From assembly GCA_945872325.1 (NCBI GenBank), contig CAMBZY010000006.1, positions 1 to 21,395 on the forward strand: a stretch of DNA of 21,395 nucleotides. The letters are read 5' to 3'. The notes under the pieces were generated by a model. The model did not search any database. It was not told the DNA's origin and saw only the letters and a list, made by a program, of their open reading frames with translations. Shown in pieces: positions 14,927 through 21,395 of the stretch (the stretch's first letter is position 1; each line of letters opens with the position of its first letter). A program made the translations under genes and the position numbers. The stretch comes from Candidatus Kuenenia stuttgartensis (GTDB taxonomy: Bacteria > Planctomycetota > Planctomycetia > Isosphaerales > Isosphaeraceae).

Positions 14927-16483
14927 ATGAATCCCGATAGCGCAAGGACGCGCGACATTTTGTACCAGACAAAAGCCAAGAATCTCTGTGTCGGACTCGC
15001 CCTGATCGCCCTCACAGGCTGCGCCAGTGGCTCCACGACCACACTCTCACGCTGGAATATGCTCCGTGACGAGGGGATCGCCAAAGGCATTTCCAAAGAA
15101 GAATATCAAGGCAACACAGAAACTACAGCCGGCAACCGATTCGGCCCAGCCGGCGTAATCGACTACCTGCGCGGCAAGGATCGCTCCCAGCAGCGCACAA
15201 ATGCTGCTGAAGTCGCCGCCGATGCCCTCAAAAAATCCAGTGGGCGCGACAACTGGAACATCCAGCAGGTGAAAGCTGACCCTGAAACCGAGGCGGAATT
15301 TCAAGCCGCCGAAGCCGCCTTTCAGCAAGGCAAACTCGCTGAAGCACGCAAAGCTTTTGCCAGACTGGCCAAACGCCGCAAAGGCACACCGTTCGGTGAA
15401 TCCGCCCAGTTTTATGTCGCAGAATGCGAGTTCCAGGACGGCGATTTCGTCTCTGCACACACCGCCTACGAACAACTTGTGGCCGATTATCCAGGCAGCC
15501 GCTATCTCGACAGAGTGGTGGTTCGTGAATACGCCATCTCGCGACAATGGCTGGTCGCCTCAGGCATGACTGTGCCCAACCTTCGCGAAGAAACGTCTGT
15601 CAGCATGACTCCCGGCGGCTATCGTGACAAAGGGCCTCAACTGATGATGCCCGCTTTGCCACCAACCACCCCCGCCCCCAATACTTCGCCTGCCGATAAA
15701 GCCAAAGATCCGTCCGTCAAGCAGACCTCCGGCGAGGCCACAAATTCCGTTCCCACTTCGGCGGAACTCGCAAGCGATTTACCAGTCCCTCCAGAAAAAA
15801 TCCCCTGGTATGCAAGGCTTTCCGGGTTACTCCCAAGCCTCGACGTACGCGGTCATGCCATTGCAGCGCTCGAACATGTCCGCCACCACGACCCCACCGG
15901 GCCTCTGGCTGACGATGCCACCCTGCTTTTGGCCGACACCTATTTCGACGCCAAAGATTATGACACGGCATCCGTCTATTACGACCAGTTCCTGAGCGAC
16001 TTTCCCAAGAGCCCCATGTTCCGGGAAGCTCAGGAAAAAGCCATTCTGACCAAAGTTAATGCTTACATCGGCCCTGAATACGACTCCCAAAGCCTCGACA
16101 AAGCCCGCGAGCTGATCCAGCAGACACTGGCCACCTATCCGGACAGACCTCGTGAAGAGCAAAAACGGCTCTATCACATGCTCGATCTGATCACCGATCA
16201 AGAGGCTGAACGGGCGTTTCTGGTAGGCGATTACTATCGACGGACAGGTAAGGCCATGGCGGCTGAGTTCTATCTGGGCAAAGTCATTCAGAAGTATCCG
16301 AACAGTACCTGGGCTGAAAAGTCGCGTACCATGATGGTGGATGTCGCCAAAATGCCACGCAAATTCACAGCCCCTTCGCAGATCATGACTCAGCCGGGTG
16401 CCGCCGACCAGATGTCCATCAACCGTGGTTCATCCGGCGCAGCCAACGGCATGAATGGTATCAACGGCATGATGGGACCATGA
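14927..16483 (+). CDS. TPR-repeat outer-membrane lipoprotein, BamD-like
   Basis: A 518-residue lipoprotein. A basic start and hydrophobic stretch lead to a lipobox ALTGC with the acylated Cys32, so the mature protein should be membrane anchored. Two helical-repeat regions flank a linker. TPR-like pairs lie at about 125-200 (AEFQAAEAAFQQGKLAEARKAF, then FYVAECEFQDGDFVSAHTAYEQL) and about 310-465 (LLLADTYFDAKDYDTASVYYDQFL, and AERAFLVGDYYRRTGKAMAAEFYLGKV), each ending in the YPxS-type turn seen in BamD/YfiO. The linker (about 240-300) is rich in Pro, Thr and Ser. The C terminus is Gly/Asn/Met-rich. BamD proper is about half this length, so a broader assembly or scaffold role is possible. ATG 14927 has GAAGGA 8 bases upstream. 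It is one base from the LptE-like gene and surely shares its transcript. Confidence 0.8.
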   Translation: MNPDSARTRDILYQTKAKNLCVGLALIALTGCASGSTTTLSRWNMLRDEGIAKGISKEEYQGNTETTAGNRFGPAGVIDYLRGKDRSQQRTNAAEVAADALKKSSGRDNWNIQQVKADPETEAEFQAAEAAFQQGKLAEARKAFARLAKRRKGTPFGESAQFYVAECEFQDGDFVSAHTAYEQLVADYPGSRYLDRVVVREYAISRQWLVASGMTVPNLREETSVSMTPGGYRDKGPQLMMPALPPTTPAPNTSPADKAKDPSVKQTSGEATNSVPTSAELASDLPVPPEKIPWYARLSGLLPSLDVRGHAIAALEHVRHHDPTGPLADDATLLLADTYFDAKDYDTASVYYDQFLSDFPKSPMFREAQEKAILTKVNAYIGPEYDSQSLDKARELIQQTLATYPDRPREEQKRLYHMLDLITDQEAERAFLVGDYYRRTGKAMAAEFYLGKVIQKYPNSTWAEKSRTMMVDVAKMPRKFTAPSQIMTQPGAADQMSINRGSSGAANGMNGINGMMGP

Positions 16484-16484
16484 T

Positions 16485-17048
16485 ATGAGCATGACCGAAC
16501 CCGCACCACAACTACCGGTAAAAAGTTCGCCCAAAGCCATTCGCCGGCGAGAGTTGCTGGCATCCATCGGCGGGCTGGCGCTGGCTGGTATTGCAGGCTG
16601 TGGGTATTCGGTACGCCCGCCGTATAACAACGAGATCCGAACGGTTTATGTCCCCATCTTCCGTTCGCTCACCTTCCGGCGCGACCTGAACTTGATGCTG
16701 ACAGAAGCCGTTGCCAAAGAGATCGAAAAACGCACGCCCTACAAAGTGGTTGGAACCCCTGACGGAGCCGACAGTTCGCTCACAGGGGAAGTAACCTTTG
16801 CTGATAAAAATCTGGTGGTGGAAAACCCCCAGAACCTGCCGCGTCAACTTTCCGCCGATCTCGTGGTCAACGCCCGCTGGACGGATAACCGAAACCCAAG
16901 CGGCAACCCCAAGGACGTAGGCACGGTGACTTTGCGGGAGACCGTCACATTCAGCCCTGAGTTCGGCGATACGTCCATGTCAGCCTATCAAAAAGCCTGC
17001 CAGAAAATGGCTGAACAAATCGCATCGATGATGGAACAGCCCTGGTGA
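16485..17048 (+). CDS. lptE: LptE-like LPS-assembly lipoprotein
   Basis: A 187-residue lipoprotein with lipobox AGIAGC (acylated Cys39) followed by GYSVRPPYNNEIRTVYVPIF. That segment, with LMLTEAVAKEIEKRTPYKVV (about 70-89) and SLTGEVTF (97-104), matches the LptE/RlpB pattern. In proteobacteria LptE plugs the LptD barrel that inserts lipopolysaccharide in the outer membrane. Before the hydrophobic part there is a twin-arginine-like IRRRELLAS, so export could be by Tat. The N-terminal extension of about 20 polar residues also fits a long Tat signal. The start lies 1 base after the stop of the TPR lipoprotein, which implies coupled translation. LptD is not in the window. The family is short and divergent, so the exact role is less certain than the family. 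Confidence 0.82.
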   Translation: MSMTEPAPQLPVKSSPKAIRRRELLASIGGLALAGIAGCGYSVRPPYNNEIRTVYVPIFRSLTFRRDLNLMLTEAVAKEIEKRTPYKVVGTPDGADSSLTGEVTFADKNLVVENPQNLPRQLSADLVVNARWTDNRNPSGNPKDVGTVTLRETVTFSPEFGDTSMSAYQKACQKMAEQIASMMEQPW

Positions 17049-17090
17049 TTTTGAGGTAACGGACCGAAACCACCCCTCTGCATCGCTGAT

Positions 17091-18389
17091 TCAATTCATC
17101 GCAAATGCCAGTTCACCATCCTGCCATGTGGCCACCACAGGCAAATCGGAATCAAAAATTAAGCTGTGAGGGTCCGAATTCACCTCTTCCTGATTCGGCA
17201 AAGCCACCACAGCCAGATCCGCTTTTTTTTCAGGCTTTAAACTGCCGCAGAATTCGTCCGCCCGCAGTGCCCATGCTCCAAATAATGTTCCCATGGCCAG
17301 AATCAAACTGCCGGCCAGATCCGGATTCTGAGCTTTCAAAAATCGCATTTCGTCGAGAATCGATAAACTTGGGCTCGATGCCCTGCTGTCTGTTCCCAGA
17401 CACACGATCGCACCACGCTCGAGAAGTCCCCTGAACGGATGGTTCCGATGCCCGAACCGGTGCGCTGTACGTGGGCAATAAGCCACCGCCACCCTTTGAT
17501 TTGGCTTGAGTGCGGCTGGGGAAAGCTGCCACAAGTCTTTTTCATCAAGATAATTTGCATGAGCGATCAGCCAGTCCGCACCTCTCAGATCCTTGTGCCT
17601 CACATAATCCAAAGGCTTATGACCGATCGGCTTCCACTCCTCCAAGCCCGGCCATGCACCAATCTCTTCGAGAAACTCCTTCAAAGGGCCTGTCCCAAAC
17701 TCCAATACTTCCAGCTCTTCCGGCATCTCGGCCAGGTGAGTGGTCAGAGGCATGCCTGACCCCACCGCTTGATGATAAATCCAGCCAGCGGTTGAATATG
17801 GAGCATGTGGCGACAACCCGATCTGCTGGCGGAAACTCCCATCCGTCGGTCGATCCCGCTTCAGGGCCGGCTCCACGGCATTGACCCACGCCCAGGCCGC
17901 CTCGTTTGTTGTCATGGCCCTAAGACGTTTTAGGCCAATAATTTCCGCGTAAATCACGCTCCGGATTGGTGTCTCCACCAAGGCTGGACCACTGGCACCG
18001 GCCGTTGTGATGTCTGCAACGAGCGTGGTACCAAATTTAACCAGCTGCGAGGCGTTTTTGATGGCTGTTTCCGCATAGGATTCAGGATCCGTCAGCCACC
18101 TCTGCTTCACCACCTGCTTGAGCCACTCCACTTCATTCTGAGGCTCATCGCCCAGCTTCCAGCCATCGTCCTCGAGCGGCTCAAGCTCAAGATGACAGTG
18201 TGCATTGACCAGCCCTGGAATGATCCCGGCATTGCCATAATCAATGTCGATCAGCCGCCCTTCGCGGGGACCAATCGCAACAATCCGGCCGCCCCTGATG
18301 TCGATGCAGGCCGATTCAAGCGGATCACCCTCGACCGGAAACAGCCATCGAGCCGCCAGAGTTAAAACAGGGCCTTCTCTGGGGCTCAT
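17091..18389 (-). CDS. Metal-dependent amidohydrolase (TRZ/ATZ type), possible aminodeoxyfutalosine deaminase
   Basis: A 432-residue amidohydrolase-superfamily enzyme. An N-terminal beta-sandwich part (1-55) leads into the barrel with NAHCHLE (His64, His66), SPHAPYS (His195), THLAE (His218, Glu221), IAHANYL (His277), CPRTAHRFGH and LGTDSRAS (Asp334). The C terminus returns to the sandwich (KKADLAVV). All metal and catalytic positions of TRZ/ATZ deaminases are present. The NAHxHLE motif with EWL and GTTLVADIT recalls aminodeoxyfutalosine deaminases of the futalosine menaquinone route. That substrate is a guess; guanine, adenosine-type or other deaminases remain possible. Its ATG overlaps the stop of the ABC-CPBP gene (ATGA), so translation is coupled. 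GGAAG lies about 7-9 bases before the start. It runs convergently toward lptE, 42 bases away, with no clear shared terminator. Confidence 0.85.
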   Translation of the reverse strand: MSPREGPVLTLAARWLFPVEGDPLESACIDIRGGRIVAIGPREGRLIDIDYGNAGIIPGLVNAHCHLELEPLEDDGWKLGDEPQNEVEWLKQVVKQRWLTDPESYAETAIKNASQLVKFGTTLVADITTAGASGPALVETPIRSVIYAEIIGLKRLRAMTTNEAAWAWVNAVEPALKRDRPTDGSFRQQIGLSPHAPYSTAGWIYHQAVGSGMPLTTHLAEMPEELEVLEFGTGPLKEFLEEIGAWPGLEEWKPIGHKPLDYVRHKDLRGADWLIAHANYLDEKDLWQLSPAALKPNQRVAVAYCPRTAHRFGHRNHPFRGLLERGAIVCLGTDSRASSPSLSILDEMRFLKAQNPDLAGSLILAMGTLFGAWALRADEFCGSLKPEKKADLAVVALPNQEEVNSDPHSLIFDSDLPVVATWQDGELAFAMN

Positions 18390-20572
18390 TCAGCAACTTC
18401 CAATTCCGTATCGTCTGTCTCCAAAGCCACTGCTGGCATTCGATAACACCAGATGAACAGGGCGATAATGGCAGGTATCGAGATCACAACAAGCGGCCAG
18501 CGATATCGCAACGATTCCGGGTCGCTGAACAGCCAACCGGCTGTGGACGGAGAATTTTTGCCCCAAAATCCGAATGTCACAGCCATGGCATTGTTTGTGA
18601 TGTGCATGATCACACTAGGCCAGAGGCTGCCGCTGCGCAAGGCCAGCAATCCCAGAACCAGTCCCAAAACGGTGGAATGAAAGAATTGCTGATACGCACT
18701 CATCAAAACGTGCATCACACCAAACAGGACCGACGAGATGATAATCGTCGCCCAGGGCTTGTTGTTGGTACGCAGGCCAGAGAAAATCCAGCCCCTAAAA
18801 GCCAGCTCTTCGCACAGGCCAGGCAGAACGGCCACCGCCAGAATGCTCATGAACAGGGCATCGTCGCGAACCACTCCCCCGAACAGCTTCTTGATCGTAT
18901 CCGACATGGGCAGATAGAATTCCACAACAGCGTAAAGCTCTGTGATCAAAGGGTGTAGAGCCATTGGGAACAGCAGCCCGAGGATCAAGTACCGCTTATC
19001 CACCGATGGCACCAGCCGGAGCACCTGTCGCGGATTTTTTGACAACAGGAGTGCCAGCAGAATCGGTGGGAGACCGATCACCACGAACTGGGTGACGATC
19101 AGGCTGACGGTCGAGATCTGCCCATCGGTTGAGAAGATCTGGTTGATCAAAGGGCCGGCAAACCAGCCTGAAACCAGCATCAGGACAAAGCACATCGCTG
19201 CTTGATCAGCTGTAGGGCGATTGGTCTTATTTCGTATATTCCAAAGGAACCAGCTCTTGAGGTCGAACCGTTCTGCCTCTCGGAACAGTACGGATTCACT
19301 CTCAAACTGGCTCACAGCCCATCTCAAAGCCATCCACGCATAAGCCATCGTGGGCAGGAGCACCGGCAGTGCATAGGGCAAGGCTTGATCGATCCGGCCA
19401 GCCAGCACGGTTTTCAAGAGCAGGCATGTGCCGGTGAGCGGGATCAGCGAATAGACTGGCGAAAGCTCCACGCCCGGCACCAGTGTCATATACGTCAGTG
19501 GAAAGGCCAGCATCAGCACGGGCGTGAGATAATACTGTCCCTCTTTCGTGCTTCGTGCCATGACGGCCAAAGCCAGACAAATTGCGCTTAAAAAGGCTGC
19601 GATCGGTATCAAGATGAAAAACGCCAGAATCATCACACCTGGAGAGGGCAATGAGAGAGACGCCAGTGCAGGATTTCCGCCACCAGTCCCCCCTGCCGAT
19701 TTGCCGAGCTGACCCAGCAACTGCCAGCTTGTGAGGGCCAGACTGATCAGGTTCATGGCTGCAGTGACCAGACTGCTGGTCAGAATGGTCAGAAACTTGG
19801 CCGCTACAATCTCCGTTCGGCGGGCTGGACTGATGAGAAGCGTCTCCATCGTCCCGCGTTCTTTTTCACCGGCACACAGGTCGATGGCCGGATAAAACGC
19901 GCCTGTCAGGCTCATCAGGACCAACAAAAATGGCAGCATGCGCGACCACAACTGGCCACTCGATTCCCGTGCCGTGGCCACATCACGAACCTTTTCGCGG
20001 ATCGGATTGGCATAATCGGCTGACTTCGCATCGGCCTTCAAACGCTTGGCCAGCACCAGCTCGTTCCATCGGGCCACAATGTCCCGCACCCGTCCATAGG
20101 CCAACTGGCCTCGGTCGTCGGATGAGTTATAGATAATTTCCAGATTCCCTGCCTTGCCTTCCTCAATGCTTTTCGGAAGATCGTCAGGCACGATCACCAC
20201 CACATCCGCCAACCCCTCGCGCAGCATCATGCCACGCTTTTCCGTGTCCATCCATGGCGAGTTTTTGTCGGCCAACTGAATCTGCAAGCGGTTGGCATCG
20301 TCGGGCCTGCCATAAAGCTTCACATCAAACCGAGTCTTATCAGGGCTTAATAAAGCCGGCTCGCTAGGCAAAGCCTGAGCATTGACCACCACCACCTGGC
20401 GGGGCTTCTCCTGAAACGCAATCGCAAGCTGGCTGACCACGATCCCAATCAGAGGATAAAGCAGCACAGGAAAAATGATCATCATGAAGATCGTCCGACG
20501 ATCCCTCAGGATGTCGAGCAACTCACGACGGAATATCGAGCCAACAATCGATGGGCGGATGGATTTACTCAT
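18386..20572 (-). CDS. NatB-like ABC-2 permease fused to a CPBP intramembrane metalloprotease
   Basis: A 728-residue membrane protein with two parts. Residues 1-420 are an ABC-2 exporter permease of the NatB kind: FRRELLDILRDRRTIFMMI at the N terminus, one helix (about 28-52), a large extracytoplasmic domain (about 55-210), then helices with the family segment GEKERGTMETLLISP (235-249). Residues about 455-710 form a CPBP/Abi (CAAX-protease-like) domain with EELAFR (Glu588, Glu589, Arg593), FGVMH (Phe617, His621) and HITNN (His657, Asn661), the full catalytic set of this glutamic-type/metalloprotease family. Natural substrates are unknown. The start lies 7 bases after the NatA-like ATPase stop, and the end overlaps the amidohydrolase start. 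The three genes are one operon. I recall such fusions in planctomycetes, so it is probably not a local artefact. Confidence 0.93.
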   Translation of the reverse strand: MSKSIRPSIVGSIFRRELLDILRDRRTIFMMIIFPVLLYPLIGIVVSQLAIAFQEKPRQVVVVNAQALPSEPALLSPDKTRFDVKLYGRPDDANRLQIQLADKNSPWMDTEKRGMMLREGLADVVVIVPDDLPKSIEEGKAGNLEIIYNSSDDRGQLAYGRVRDIVARWNELVLAKRLKADAKSADYANPIREKVRDVATARESSGQLWSRMLPFLLVLMSLTGAFYPAIDLCAGEKERGTMETLLISPARRTEIVAAKFLTILTSSLVTAAMNLISLALTSWQLLGQLGKSAGGTGGGNPALASLSLPSPGVMILAFFILIPIAAFLSAICLALAVMARSTKEGQYYLTPVLMLAFPLTYMTLVPGVELSPVYSLIPLTGTCLLLKTVLAGRIDQALPYALPVLLPTMAYAWMALRWAVSQFESESVLFREAERFDLKSWFLWNIRNKTNRPTADQAAMCFVLMLVSGWFAGPLINQIFSTDGQISTVSLIVTQFVVIGLPPILLALLLSKNPRQVLRLVPSVDKRYLILGLLFPMALHPLITELYAVVEFYLPMSDTIKKLFGGVVRDDALFMSILAVAVLPGLCEELAFRGWIFSGLRTNNKPWATIIISSVLFGVMHVLMSAYQQFFHSTVLGLVLGLLALRSGSLWPSVIMHITNNAMAVTFGFWGKNSPSTAGWLFSDPESLRYRWPLVVISIPAIIALFIWCYRMPAVALETDDTELEVAE

Positions 20573-20579
20573 GATTCTG

Positions 20580-21350
20580 TCAGACCCCCACCTTTGCGTT
20601 CAGTTCAGCCTCTGCATCGGCTTTGTCCACCAGGTGGAAGAACAGGTCTTCCAAGTCTTTCTGACCATGCTCGGCAAGCAGCCCGTCAATCGTTCCCATG
20701 GCTTGAACGCTGCCCCTGTGGATGATCGCCACCCTTTGGCACAGCCTCATGACCTCGTGCATCGAGTGCGTGGAAAGGATGATCGTCTTGCCACGATCCT
20801 TCAACTCCCGGATTTTCTGCAATAAAACGCGTGCCACCAGCACATCAAGGCCGCTTGTCGGCTCATCAAAAATCAAAACCTGTGGGTCGTGAATGATCGT
20901 TCGGGCAATCGAGACCTTCTGTTTCATGCCGGTCGAGAGCTTGCTGCCCAGCAGGTCGCGAAACGAGTTCATTTGAAGCCACTCAAAAATCTCTTCCATG
21001 CGTTCTTTGAGCAGAGGCTTGGGCATTCCATTCAACTTGCCAAAAAACTCGACGGTTTCCCATGCCGTCAAGCGGTCGTAAATCGCCGTGGCATTCGACA
21101 TAAACCCAATATTTTCACGAACTTGCTGAGGCTGCTTGACCACGTCAAAGCCGGCAATCGAGGCCCTGCCCGATGATGGCCGGAGCACGGTGGAAAGCAT
21201 CCGCAAAGTGGTGGTCTTACCCGCCCCGTTCGGGCCCAGAAGGCCAAAGATTTCGCCAGGGTGGCACGAGAATGTGACGTCGTTGACGGCCGCCACCGGC
21301 CCTCGCTTGTAATCTTCAAAAACTTTCGAGAGATGGCTGACTTCGATCAT
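20580..21350 (-). CDS. NatA-like ABC transporter ATP-binding protein
   Basis: A 256-residue cytoplasmic ATPase that should power the NatB-CPBP permease encoded next. Walker A GPNGAGKTT (39-47), signature LSTGMKQKVSIAR (138-150), Walker B VLIFDEPTSGLD (158-169) and H-loop STHSMHE (His195) are intact. The region after Walker A reads IGFMSNATAIYDRLTAWE, lacking the classical Q-loop Gln, as in the NatA-type subfamily. That subfamily includes Na+ efflux pumps, but the substrate here is not known. ATG at 21350 is chosen because GGAG lies 10 bases before it and MIEVSHLSKVF is a typical family start. The frame stays open to the window edge, with ATG 21386 and TTG 21392 as alternatives, so a 12- to 14-residue longer N terminus, or more, cannot be excluded. 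Confidence 0.94.
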   Translation of the reverse strand: MIEVSHLSKVFEDYKRGPVAAVNDVTFSCHPGEIFGLLGPNGAGKTTTLRMLSTVLRPSSGRASIAGFDVVKQPQQVRENIGFMSNATAIYDRLTAWETVEFFGKLNGMPKPLLKERMEEIFEWLQMNSFRDLLGSKLSTGMKQKVSIARTIIHDPQVLIFDEPTSGLDVLVARVLLQKIRELKDRGKTIILSTHSMHEVMRLCQRVAIIHRGSVQAMGTIDGLLAEHGQKDLEDLFFHLVDKADAEAELNAKVGV

Positions 21351-21395
21351 CGGCGACAGACTCCGCACACTTTCTCGAGATTTCATCCGCAATGA

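Noticed and set aside
17049..17090. Imperfect palindrome between lptE and the amidohydrolase as a bidirectional terminator
   Set aside because: Pairing is broken by mismatches and there is no T run on either strand.

Overview
The window looks like a chromosomal segment of a planctomycete, possibly Gemmatales. This is an inference from gene content; no rRNA is present. The pointers are a small excisionase-type HTH protein carrying a C-terminal receiver domain, a NatB-type ABC permease fused to a CPBP intramembrane peptidase, a divergent secretin-like protein, and an LptE/BamD-like lipoprotein pair that implies a two-membrane envelope. Most genes are recognisable housekeeping or envelope genes. 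I see no phage, IS element, CRISPR array, tRNA or rRNA gene.

Left part (1-5474, plus strand): the 3' end of an unrecognised basic, proline-rich protein with a strong terminator; a roughly 450-base stretch without a supported gene; an HTH-receiver regulator closed by its own terminator; a GT39-type membrane glycosyltransferase; moaC (molybdenum cofactor); a long-chain polyprenyl diphosphate synthase; and a small XRE-type regulator followed by a terminator.

Middle (5598-17048, plus strand): a single secretin-like exported protein with a terminator; then purA, uppS and cdsA (purine, undecaprenyl carrier and CDP-diacylglycerol synthesis); then phoH, a PgpH-like 7TM-HD phosphodiesterase, ybeY and recO, closely spaced behind a plausible promoter; then a TPR (BamD-like) lipoprotein and an LptE-like lipoprotein one base apart. 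UppS and CdsA make lipid precursors for the envelope. The two lipoproteins probably serve outer-membrane assembly. PhoH/YbeY are RNA-metabolism factors, and the HD protein is a likely c-di-AMP phosphodiesterase.

Right part (17091-21350, minus strand): a compact three-gene operon of NatA-like ATPase, NatB-CPBP fusion and amidohydrolase (possible aminodeoxyfutalosine deaminase). The last two overlap by ATGA. It converges on lptE without a clear terminator between them.

The observations most worth following are the NatB-CPBP fusion coupled to a deaminase-type amidohydrolase, the inverted HTH-receiver regulator behind a long structured non-coding stretch, the reduced secretin, and altered signature residues in YbeY, CdsA, PhoH and PurA. 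None of these proves a new system. They are the parts of the window that standard annotation explains least.
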